The notes beneath the pieces are model-generated. The model did no database searches, was not told the origin of the DNA, and was given only the letters and a program-made list of their open reading frames with translations. 64,000 nt of DNA from NCBI GenBank assembly GCA_000814665.1, contig JWIH01000025.1, positions 1 through 64,000 on the forward strand. The letters are read 5' to 3'. This document shows positions 34,097 to 42,324 of this stretch, in pieces. A program made the translations under genes and the position numbers. Numbering within the stretch: the stretch's first letter is position 1; every line of letters starts with the position of its first letter. This stretch comes from Pseudoalteromonas flavipulchra NCIMB 2033 = ATCC BAA-314 (GTDB lineage: Bacteria; Pseudomonadota; Gammaproteobacteria; Enterobacterales; Alteromonadaceae).

Positions 34097-35935
34097 TTAT
34101 AGCGTTTTCAAAAACTCAACGATTTGCCATTTTTCATTGTCACTCAAGGTCGTGCCGTAAACGTGACCGCTGTTATCATTGCCCGGCATCACCTCGCCGC
34201 TGGCTTTGTTCACTTTGAACTCGTTCATGCCTTGATGAGTAATATAGCCAACATTGATAGGGTCGAATTCGCGACTGCCAACCCAGAAGGTATCTGGGCG
34301 CGACTCTGGTGATTGTAGTAGTGACCATAGGCTTGGCACCGAGCCATTATGTAAATAAGGCGCGGTTGCCCAAATTCCATTTAGCGGCCTTGCTTTGTAG
34401 ACCCCCGCGTCGTAAAAACCATCAACACAATCTTCGTTAGTATTGGGCGTTAACTGTTGTCTATTTGCCAAATAGACTTTGAGGCGCTCTTCAATGGACT
34501 TTTTCACAGTGGTTTTCTTACCATCTGGCCCGGTGCGCTCTGCTATTAAGCCCGCTTCGATTGCTTTGATGGGATCTTTTAGCACTAGACCCACCACGCC
34601 ATTTACTGGGATATCGATAGCGCTATCCACTGCTTGGAATTTGTCTCCCGCGATAATGTCGGTTTTTGTGCCTTCCAAGAACAGTGTTTTTGCCATGTGG
34701 CAGCTTGCGTTATTAGACATAGTCGGATCGGTACCTATCTCTTTTACCGGTACTTTTACTGCTTCGTAATCCTTGAGTAAGTTTTTGCTATCAATAAGTT
34801 GGTGGCAGTTGGCACAATTTGCTTGGAATAGCATTTTCCCTTGTGCCGCCTTATTGGTGTCAATCCCCGGAAGGTATTGCTCAGGCCAAGCTGGTGGCAG
34901 AAGTGTTTTTACCCAGGCTTCTAGTTGCCCTAACGCATGCATGTCTACCGTTGAGCTATATCGAGCATGTTTTCCCCAAACGCGCTGCCAAACCGGTGCT
35001 TCTTCAATGGATAACGAACCAAACACACCGACAACTTCACCAATGTTGCGTACTAATGGGCCGACCACAGGAATATTGGGGGCGGAAGCATTCCACTGCA
35101 CAACATTTGACTGGTGCGTCCCCCATAAAAATGGATAGGAGACGGGCGCGGTGGGCGCATTTTTATTGTTAAGGTCGTCAAGCGCAAATGCCGTGCCGGC
35201 GTTTTGTATATTGCCAAATGCATCAAGTCGAGCATAGCTAGTAAAATCGTCTGGATAGTCTTCGGGCAAGTCATTAACGGTTTGTCGCTCGGCGGTTGCA
35301 AGCGCCACATGCTTGAGATCGTCTCGTAGATCATCAATCAATTCTTGCGATGCCCCTTCTTTTAATACGCGCATCGCGAAACGGCTAAACTTTTGATTAT
35401 CGTTAAGGGTCGCTTCTAACGCGGCATTTAGGCGGCTAAAGAAGAGTACAAAGTTGGCGAGGGTGGGCGCACCTTCTACCAAGATTTTTGTGCCATTATA
35501 GTCAATTTGGTTAGTGTGACATGCGGCACAGGTCATCCCGACCCAAGCTTGTCCCGTGGTTTGATTGTTATGCACGGCAAAACCGATGGGCAAGCCTGAA
35601 GGGTTATTGGCGGCGGTTTTACTGGGCAGGTAGCGCAGCATTTCCATATGTTCGCTATCGCGAAAGAGCTTTTTACTGTTGGGTTGCTCTAACCAAGTAA
35701 ACCAAGTATAGGGAATGATTTGAGACCCTTGACCTGTGAACCAAAAGTCTTGCCGAAGTTTATCTGACCACCCTTGATTGAGCCAAACTCGCTCAGGCAC
35801 TTGACCAGATTCTGCAACCGGGTCGAGCGTTTCTTTTGGCACAGAAGGTTTTTTACTTGGTGAGCTACAACTTGCGAGAAACAATGTGCAAGCCACTGCC
35901 GCACTTACATATTTTATTACTAGTCTATTGTTCAT
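34097..35935 (-). CDS. RoxA-like diheme c-type cytochrome, lipoprotein
   Basis: A 612-aa protein with lipobox LASC (Cys23) and two heme c attachment motifs, CAACH at 136-140 and CANCH at 374-378. The early block 'VWLNQGWSDKLRQDFWFTGQG' and 'IPYTWFTWLEQ' is characteristic of the RoxA/RoxB-like (rubber oxygenase-related) branch of the cytochrome c peroxidase superfamily. 'VDMHALGQLEAWVKTLLPPAWP' and 'RPLNGIWATAPYLHNGSVPSLWSLL' are further conserved blocks; the last is shared with MauG/CCP proteins. It likely works in the periplasm as an oxygenase or peroxidase; the substrate is unknown. It is divergent from a cytochrome b561/EBDH-type gene, which may supply electrons. Confidence 0.85.
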   Translation of the reverse strand: MNNRLVIKYVSAAVACTLFLASCSSPSKKPSVPKETLDPVAESGQVPERVWLNQGWSDKLRQDFWFTGQGSQIIPYTWFTWLEQPNSKKLFRDSEHMEMLRYLPSKTAANNPSGLPIGFAVHNNQTTGQAWVGMTCAACHTNQIDYNGTKILVEGAPTLANFVLFFSRLNAALEATLNDNQKFSRFAMRVLKEGASQELIDDLRDDLKHVALATAERQTVNDLPEDYPDDFTSYARLDAFGNIQNAGTAFALDDLNNKNAPTAPVSYPFLWGTHQSNVVQWNASAPNIPVVGPLVRNIGEVVGVFGSLSIEEAPVWQRVWGKHARYSSTVDMHALGQLEAWVKTLLPPAWPEQYLPGIDTNKAAQGKMLFQANCANCHQLIDSKNLLKDYEAVKVPVKEIGTDPTMSNNASCHMAKTLFLEGTKTDIIAGDKFQAVDSAIDIPVNGVVGLVLKDPIKAIEAGLIAERTGPDGKKTTVKKSIEERLKVYLANRQQLTPNTNEDCVDGFYDAGVYKARPLNGIWATAPYLHNGSVPSLWSLLQSPESRPDTFWVGSREFDPINVGYITHQGMNEFKVNKASGEVMPGNDNSGHVYGTTLSDNEKWQIVEFLKTL

Positions 35936-36119
35936 GTTGAACTGTCCGTGACGGTGGAAGTACCAACTACCTTAGTACAAACCAATTAACAATCAAGTTA
36001 CACGACATTACACGTGCCGCTAATTCACAAGATGAGAAAGTCTCATCTTTCCAAATATGAAATATTTATGTAAATTTATTTGTTTACACTAAATTTACTT
36101 TATTTGTTTGGGAGCGGTT

Positions 36120-37622
36120 GTGCGTCGAAGTAGTTTTGCCATTTTTCATGTTATGGCGGTCATAGTTATCTTGGTTGGGTTACTGACAGGTCCTCGTTTG
36201 GGCATTATCAATCATGATTTTCTTACGTTTCTTTCGCCTTTGCTTCCCCAAGGCGCGTTGTTGTCAGTGCATGTGTTATTTGGTTGCTTACTCACCTTGA
36301 TTGCGATTGTTTTTACCGTGGCAACCATTCGCACACCGTTTCATGGCGCACCAAGCAAGTTTGATAAAGCCGTTAACTACTTTGGGTATCTGGTTATCGT
36401 GCTGAGTATAGTCACAGGATGGTTACTTTGGCTCAATCCAGAGAGTCTCAGTCTAGTGATTCATGGGTTATCAGCGACAGCCATTTTTTTGTATTTGGTG
36501 TTACATGGCATAAAGCATACGGTGTTTAAGGGTAAGCAAGTACTGAGTGTGTTATTGCCTAGAAACGCGCTTATTTTGCTCAGTTGCAGCATTGCTCTAG
36601 TGTATTTTTGCGGCCTTGGCATAAAGCTTATTGTTGCAGAGCAGCATTTACGGTTAGAAGTTGCACCGCTATCAAGGCAAAGCCACCTTGAAATAGACGG
36701 TAAAGGAGATGAGCCGGAGTGGTTGCGTGCTAAGCCTATTAAGTTAACTACATTTGGTGGTGCAAACTTCTTGGATGGGAGTAGTGAGGTCGAAATAAAA
36801 GCGTTGAGCAACCATGATGAAACCTTCTTTCTGATCCGCTGGCAAGATCCGAGCGAAAGCCTAGAGCATCTGCCGCTGGAAAAAACCTCAGACGGTTGGC
36901 AAGTACAAGAAAATGGCTTTTATCGCTTTGACGAGCGCACTTATTACGAAGATAAGTTTGCCATCATGCTATCGACAACCTGTGAACTAGGAGGTGATGG
37001 TACCGTTCAATACGGAGATGCGCCGCTTGCAGGCAAGCCCCATAACTGGCATGGCAAGGGCTATCATGCAAGTACGGACGGCCGCACGCGAGATTTATGG
37101 CACTGGAAAGCGCTGAGAACCAATGACATGTACTTGGCCGATGATAATTTTTTTGGGCCGCCTCAAAGCGTTGCACTTGGGCAAAGACGCTACACCGCAG
37201 GGTATCAACCTGATGGCAAAGAAAGCGGTGCTTATGTGATGAATTGGCGTTGGTACTCACCGAATGAGGTTACGCCAAAGCGAATGCCAATCCCATCGCC
37301 AGATATCACTGAGCGTAAAGTCCTTGATTGGTTTGCCAGCGAAACCTACAACCCACAACAAGACATGGCGAAAATTGGCGAACAGCTCCCGTCCGTGTTG
37401 TACCGTTCAAATCGTTTTGAGGGAGATAGAGCCGATGTTAGGGCTAGGGGAGAGTGGCACGATGGTTATTGGACGCTAGAGCTGGTACGTAAACACCAAA
37501 CGCATTCTCCCCTTGATGTTGAACTGCGCTCTGGTGTTTGCATGTGGGTCTCCGCATTTGATCACGCACAAATCGCGCATACTCGTCACCACAGAGCGAT
37601 TCAATTGAGGTATATGCTATGA
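36120..37622 (+). CDS. Cytochrome b561-like membrane domain fused to ethylbenzene-dehydrogenase-type heme domain
   Basis: The start is best placed at GTG 36120, with GGGAG 6-10 nt upstream; a TTG at 36108 would add four residues. The 500-aa protein has about five TM helices in the first ~190 residues with His pairs suited to b-type heme ('VHVLFGCLL', 'VIHGLSATAIFLYLVLHGIKH'). The periplasmic part (about 195-495) resembles the EB_dh heme-binding domain ('FFLIRWQDPSESLEHLP', 'DKFAIMLSTTCELGG', 'TRDLWHWKALRTN'). Such proteins pass electrons across the membrane. The gene overlaps the DUF1566 gene by 4 nt and is divergent from the RoxA-like cytochrome, suggesting one respiratory or oxygenase module. 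Confidence 0.78.
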   Translation: MRRSSFAIFHVMAVIVILVGLLTGPRLGIINHDFLTFLSPLLPQGALLSVHVLFGCLLTLIAIVFTVATIRTPFHGAPSKFDKAVNYFGYLVIVLSIVTGWLLWLNPESLSLVIHGLSATAIFLYLVLHGIKHTVFKGKQVLSVLLPRNALILLSCSIALVYFCGLGIKLIVAEQHLRLEVAPLSRQSHLEIDGKGDEPEWLRAKPIKLTTFGGANFLDGSSEVEIKALSNHDETFFLIRWQDPSESLEHLPLEKTSDGWQVQENGFYRFDERTYYEDKFAIMLSTTCELGGDGTVQYGDAPLAGKPHNWHGKGYHASTDGRTRDLWHWKALRTNDMYLADDNFFGPPQSVALGQRRYTAGYQPDGKESGAYVMNWRWYSPNEVTPKRMPIPSPDITERKVLDWFASETYNPQQDMAKIGEQLPSVLYRSNRFEGDRADVRARGEWHDGYWTLELVRKHQTHSPLDVELRSGVCMWVSAFDHAQIAHTRHHRAIQLRYML

Positions 37623-38290
37623 CCGTTGCCTCACGTTTAATACTTAGTTTAGCGATTGCCACTGTGGCGATTAGCTACTTGTTATTCAGCGCTCCTGAGC
37701 GAGAAATTCCAACTCATGCACGCTTTATTAAAGTCACCAATGACATGCAATTTTTGTCTGTATGGCAGGGCCCTTGGCATTGTGTCTATGATAAAAAGCT
37801 TAATCTGCTTTGGGAAGTAAAGCGAGATGATGAGTCTATTCACGATGGCTATTGGAGTTACTCTTGGTATGACGGTCAATTTGGTCATGCTGATCAAGGT
37901 GATTGTTATTTCGAAGCATCCCACTGCGATAGCCAAGATCTGATCCGTAAAACCAACCAAGCTTCATTATGTGGTAGTGCCGAGTGGCGCTTACCTACAC
38001 CTGATGAGCTGCGCTCTTTAATTCAAACACCAAATAGTCCCGGAAAGCCCCATATCGCAAGTGATTTTTTCCCACACATTAAAAATGGTGACTATTGGAG
38101 TAGTGAGGCTGGCGTGTCGTTACCCAAGTCGTTTAAGCGTGAAAAGTTAGGGGCAACGGCCGTGAATTTTCAATCGGCAGAGACGCTTTCGCTCCCTTAT
38201 GAAAACGCCGCATTTGTCATGTTGGTGGCTACGCCATCAACACCACTCTCATTGGCTCAAAGTCGTGTTGAGCCTGTTACTCTAAACTAG
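37619..38290 (+). CDS. DUF1566 (Lcl C-terminal-like) membrane-anchored protein
   Basis: A 223-aa protein with an N-terminal membrane anchor (about 5-24), then the Lcl/DUF1566 domain. 'KLNLLWEVKRDDESIHDGYWSYSWYD', 'CGSAEWRLPTPDELRSLI' and 'GDYWSSEA' are the family's hallmark blocks (W-R-L-P-T-x-x-E-L and Y-W-S-S). Cysteines at C-Y-D, GDCYFEASHCDS and LCGSA may form disulfides. These C-type-lectin-like domains are usually extracytoplasmic. The ATG overlaps the stop of the b561/EBDH gene (ATGA). The following phosphatase gene starts 11 nt downstream, so all three genes form an operon. Function is unknown. Confidence 0.78.
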   Translation: MTVASRLILSLAIATVAISYLLFSAPEREIPTHARFIKVTNDMQFLSVWQGPWHCVYDKKLNLLWEVKRDDESIHDGYWSYSWYDGQFGHADQGDCYFEASHCDSQDLIRKTNQASLCGSAEWRLPTPDELRSLIQTPNSPGKPHIASDFFPHIKNGDYWSSEAGVSLPKSFKREKLGATAVNFQSAETLSLPYENAAFVMLVATPSTPLSLAQSRVEPVTLN

Positions 38291-38301
38291 GAACCAAGGA
38301 A

Positions 38302-40266
38302 ATGAAATATACTCAAATGGCAACTTTTGTGGTTGCAGCTGGTCTATCTTGTAGCAGTTTTGCTGCGAGTGACTACCATCGTCTTGTGTGGGACGCCAGT
38401 CCAAGCACTTCAGCAACCATAGGATTTACACCCACGTCAGGCACTAATCATATTGTTAAATATGGCAGCACAACGGATGAGCAGAGCTGGCAAAGTGCTG
38501 CGGTCAGCGCAACGTATACCTTTGACGGTGGCCTCTCAAGTTCATTTGTGAAATTAACCGGCTTAACCCCAGATAGTGCGGTTTATTATCGTGTTTGTGA
38601 TTCACAAGGTTGCGGTCAGCGTTTGTGGTTCAGAACTGCGCCGCAAACGGCGTCAGGGATCACTGCTGTAGCTGGTGGTGATACGCGCACGGGTTGGACA
38701 ACACGCCGTAAAGGCAATGAGTTGATCGCTAAAATTCGACCGCTATTTATTATGCATGGTGGCGATTACACCAATGCAAACTCCGTTTCTGAAATGCGTG
38801 AATACTTAAAAGATTGGCAATTAACCTTTTCGGATGATTTGATTGATGGCCTTGCATACAAGCGAATTTATCCATTTGTAGCAACACATGGCAATCACGA
38901 AGACGATAACTACAAAACGCTATGCGAAGTATTTGGCGTAGATTATGACCAAGATGGTGCGTGTACAGCAAAAGATACCTATGGTGCTTTTAACGTGGCG
39001 GGGCTGTTAAGGGTTTATACCTTAAATAGCCAATTTAAAAATAGTGGCTGGTCGAGCTATGCCACAGCGATGAACAATTGGCTGAAAAGCGACTTACAGT
39101 CTCAGGGCAACAGCGCAACGTGGCGTATCGCTCAATATCACAAGCCGATGTATCCTCACTATTCAGGTAAGTCAGATAACACCATATTACACACTTGGTG
39201 GGCACAAGACTTTTATAATAATGCGATGAACTTAGTGGTAGAGTCCGATACTCATATCAATAAACTGACTTACGCACTAACGCCTACCAGCAATGGCTTT
39301 ACAGCAACGACCCAAGGCGGCACCGTTTATGTGGGTGAGGGAAGCTGGGGTGCACCGGCGAGAAGCGCCAATGATCCAAAAAGCTGGACTATCGACCTTG
39401 CGAGTATTCAACAGTTTAAAGTGTTGAGTGTGACAAACGATAAGCTTACTGTTCGAACTGCTGAGTTTTCAAGCAATGCAACTGCCTTATCTAAAGCGCA
39501 GCGAGATGCCGATCCGCTCGCATTACCGATGAATATGACATGGTGGTATGCCGCCGAAATTGGTGATGAACTGAATCTGATCAAAGCAAGCAATAATCTA
39601 TCTGTGATAGAAACTCCCGTTATTGAGCCGCCAGCTGCAATTGAACTTATCAGTGGTCAAACACAAGCGAATGTCACTGGTGCTAAGTCTTCTCAGACAC
39701 TTTATTACATTGATGTGCCAGCAGGAGCAACGCAGCTAAAAGTTGAAACGGCGGGCGGCAGTGGGGATGTAGATATGTATGTGCGCTTTAATGCGGAACC
39801 AACGACACAAAACTACGATTGTCGACCCTATAAATCAGGTAATAGTGAAGCCTGTACAATTACTCCAGTACAAACAGGTCGTTACTATGTCATGCTTGAA
39901 GGCTATGAGAGTTATTCAGGCGTTGCGCTAATGGCTACGGTTTATACTGACACTCCTCCAGATCAAGGTAATAGCCAGCAATGGTTGGATCAATCCGCCA
40001 GTAAAGGTCAGTGGCAGTATTATACTTTTGACGTGGCACAGGGAACACAGAGCCTGCAAGTAAAGGCATCGGGAGGTACTGGAGATGCTGATTTATATCT
40101 GCGTTTTGGTCAACAACCAAATAGTAATACCTACGAATGTCGGCCTTATGAAAATGGCAATAATGAAACGTGCACAATCACCAATCCAAATGCGGGAACA
40201 TGGCATATTGGGCTCTATGGTTACGCCGCTTTTTCAGGGTTGACTCTACAAGCAGAAAGTCAATAA
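38302..40266 (+). CDS. Secreted purple-acid-phosphatase-like metallophosphoesterase with two PPC domains
   Basis: A 654-aa exported enzyme with signal peptide (1-21, ending SSFA). Residues ~25-112 form a fibronectin-III-like PAP N-domain ('VKLTGLTPDSAVYYRV'). The metallophosphoesterase core (about 118-400) has 'AVAGGDTRTGW', 'FIMHGGDYTN', 'ATHGNHEDD', 'AQYHKPMYPHYSG' and 'VVESDTHINKLTY', covering the metal ligands D, D, N-H, H and H. Two bacterial pre-peptidase C-terminal (PPC) beta domains follow at about 455-545 and 560-652, each with 'SGDVDMYVRF' or 'TGDADLYLRF' and 'DCRPY/ECRPY'. PPC domains are often cleaved after secretion. The gene is co-oriented with the cytochrome/DUF1566 genes. Confidence 0.88.
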   Translation: MKYTQMATFVVAAGLSCSSFAASDYHRLVWDASPSTSATIGFTPTSGTNHIVKYGSTTDEQSWQSAAVSATYTFDGGLSSSFVKLTGLTPDSAVYYRVCDSQGCGQRLWFRTAPQTASGITAVAGGDTRTGWTTRRKGNELIAKIRPLFIMHGGDYTNANSVSEMREYLKDWQLTFSDDLIDGLAYKRIYPFVATHGNHEDDNYKTLCEVFGVDYDQDGACTAKDTYGAFNVAGLLRVYTLNSQFKNSGWSSYATAMNNWLKSDLQSQGNSATWRIAQYHKPMYPHYSGKSDNTILHTWWAQDFYNNAMNLVVESDTHINKLTYALTPTSNGFTATTQGGTVYVGEGSWGAPARSANDPKSWTIDLASIQQFKVLSVTNDKLTVRTAEFSSNATALSKAQRDADPLALPMNMTWWYAAEIGDELNLIKASNNLSVIETPVIEPPAAIELISGQTQANVTGAKSSQTLYYIDVPAGATQLKVETAGGSGDVDMYVRFNAEPTTQNYDCRPYKSGNSEACTITPVQTGRYYVMLEGYESYSGVALMATVYTDTPPDQGNSQQWLDQSASKGQWQYYTFDVAQGTQSLQVKASGGTGDADLYLRFGQQPNSNTYECRPYENGNNETCTITNPNAGTWHIGLYGYAAFSGLTLQAESQ

Positions 40267-40522
40267 TCCTGTAAATGAGAGCTTGGTGGTTATTGGTGTA
40301 ACGATCAAGCTCATTTTAAAACTTACCGAATATTGAGAGTAACTTGACCATTCACAATTAATGGAATTGAGACAATAATCGAGGTACAATACCGCTGCAT
40401 TTTTGGACATGCAATTGTCTTTATGCAACGACCTCTGACGCGCGCAATCGTTGCGGTTCGTAGGGAAGAATAAATTTACCACGTGTTTGGCTATGTACCG
40501 TGGTGATAACAAGGAATCAATT

Positions 40523-42250
40523 ATGAATACAAAACTTCTCGTTGGCTTAGGTGCTGTGGCTATTGCCGTTGGTGCTTATGTAACCACTCAATCATCTTCT
40601 TCAAGCATTGCGATGGAGCAACTGGAATACGTTCCGGCTGATACCGCTGTATTTTGGGGGCAATTAACGCCTTTTGAGCAGCAAAAATATTTATCTTTTA
40701 TGCCTGAAGCGCTTAGAAAAGTACAAAACCTTGAAGAAGCAACTAGGCTGCTTAGAAAAGAAAATGACAAACATCTGAATTTTCTGGCGACGTTATTAGA
40801 GCAGTACAATCTAGCGATGACATCCCCTGAGCAAATGAAAGCTATCTTAGGTATGGGTGAGACAGTTAGAAGTGTATTCTACACCGTTGGTTTGTTACCG
40901 ACACTGCGTTATGAGCTTGCAGATCCTGAAGCTTTTCAGCGCACAATAAAAATGGCTGCAAAAGATGCCGAAATCACATACCAAGAAGATACGCTTGATG
41001 GCGTCGCATTAACGCGTTATCAGCTTGAGTTCGCGCCAGAAGCTAAAATTGAGCTTATCACATCCGTGCAGGGTCAATGGGTAACGACGACATTTAACAC
41101 GCCTATTAACACCGAAGCGGATTTAAAAGTTGCTTTGGGTATTGCCAAACCAGCCCAGTCACTGGCGCAATCTGGCAAGCTTGAGCAATACAATACGCAG
41201 TTTGGTTTTGATGGTTCGTCAATTGCGTTTCTGAATCATGTGGCTATCGTCGATGGCATTACTGCAAATAAGCAGTCTGATTTGACTCGTATGTTAAATA
41301 ACCTATTGCAGCTAGGTGGTGGGACTGAGAAATTAGCAGCGGTACGTGCTCCTGAGTGTCAGGCGGACTACAGTGAAATCGCCAACCTGTGGCCTGCAAC
41401 GGTATTGGGTACTAAGAATATCCAATTTACTAATTCCGCAATCGACTTTGAAGTTGACACTGTTGTGGTGGGTAAAGATGCTGAACTGATGAAAGCGCTT
41501 GGGTCGATCCGTGGTTTTATTCCTGCGCACGTCACCAACGGTGAAGAGAAAGTGCTAGGGTTTGGCTATGGTGTTGATGTTGCAAAAGTCGCACCGCTTG
41601 TAAACACCCTTTGGGGCCGTTTTACTAAAGCTGAATTCAAGTGTTCTGAACTCGTTGCACTACAGCAGCAAGCGAAACAAAACAGCCCAATGGCTATTGC
41701 GATGATGACAGGCATGGCGAACTCGGTTAAAGGCGTGAGTGCATCTGTTTTTGATCTTGTTATGGAGCCAAATGACCAAGGCATGCCGGAACCTAAAACG
41801 TTTGATGCTCTAGTCACATTGTCTGCCGAAGATCCTTTAGTACTTGTTAATACGGTGAAAGGGCTTGCACCTATGCTGGGTCAAATTCAAATCCCAGAAG
41901 ATGGTACTCCGGTTTCAATTAACCAGTACATTCCATCTCCACAGCCATTGGGTATGGATATCAAGCTAGCGGTTAAAGGCGATCACTTAGTGTTGTTTAC
42001 GGGTGAAAAGGCGACAATTATTGCTGAGAAAATGGCAAGCCAAGCGCTAGAAACTAATGGCATGACGCATTTCAGTATGGATATGCAAGCGTTTTTAGCA
42101 CCAATGTTAGAAGCGGCAAAAGCGACTGGTCAACCAATGCCTGAAGGTATTGATGCACTTTTACAGCAAAATATGGTGTTTGAGTTTAGTATGGATGTTG
42201 CAGATCATGGCCTTGTATTTGGCACTGATATGAAGTTGAAAAAACTATAA
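40523..42250 (+). CDS. Hypothetical secreted or membrane-anchored protein
   Basis: Start at 40523 (MNTKLLVGLGAVAIAVGAYVTTQSS) with AAGGAA 8 nt upstream; an ATG at 40451 would add 24 residues in front of the signal. The 575-aa protein has an N-terminal anchor or signal (about 3-20) and a long soluble domain starting 'LEYVPADTAVFWGQLTPFEQQKYL'. This opening resembles DUF3352-type proteins, which begin with a '(P)ADT' strand, but the match is loose. Three cysteines occur, two close in 'APECQAD' and 'FKCSELV'. No catalytic motif was recognised. A strong terminator follows 20 nt after the stop, so the gene is transcribed alone. Confidence 0.65.
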   Translation: MNTKLLVGLGAVAIAVGAYVTTQSSSSSIAMEQLEYVPADTAVFWGQLTPFEQQKYLSFMPEALRKVQNLEEATRLLRKENDKHLNFLATLLEQYNLAMTSPEQMKAILGMGETVRSVFYTVGLLPTLRYELADPEAFQRTIKMAAKDAEITYQEDTLDGVALTRYQLEFAPEAKIELITSVQGQWVTTTFNTPINTEADLKVALGIAKPAQSLAQSGKLEQYNTQFGFDGSSIAFLNHVAIVDGITANKQSDLTRMLNNLLQLGGGTEKLAAVRAPECQADYSEIANLWPATVLGTKNIQFTNSAIDFEVDTVVVGKDAELMKALGSIRGFIPAHVTNGEEKVLGFGYGVDVAKVAPLVNTLWGRFTKAEFKCSELVALQQQAKQNSPMAIAMMTGMANSVKGVSASVFDLVMEPNDQGMPEPKTFDALVTLSAEDPLVLVNTVKGLAPMLGQIQIPEDGTPVSINQYIPSPQPLGMDIKLAVKGDHLVLFTGEKATIIAEKMASQALETNGMTHFSMDMQAFLAPMLEAAKATGQPMPEGIDALLQQNMVFEFSMDVADHGLVFGTDMKLKKL

Positions 42251-42273
42251 CGAACAAAAATCAAATGATGTTA

Positions 42274-42304
42274 AAAATGCCGACTTTAAGTCGGCATTTT
42301 TTTT
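42274..42304. terminator. Strong bidirectional Rho-independent terminator
   Basis: A 12-bp stem (aaaatgccgact / agtcggcatttt) with a 3-nt loop is followed by eight T residues. It separates the convergent hypothetical gene and the second TonB receptor gene. Confidence 0.92.
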
Positions 42305-42324
42305 CTAAAACCACATTTGCTTTG

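Noticed and set aside
34479..35172. Three plus-strand open frames opposite the diheme cytochrome gene
   Set aside because: They mirror a long, well-supported coding region and have no ribosome binding sites.
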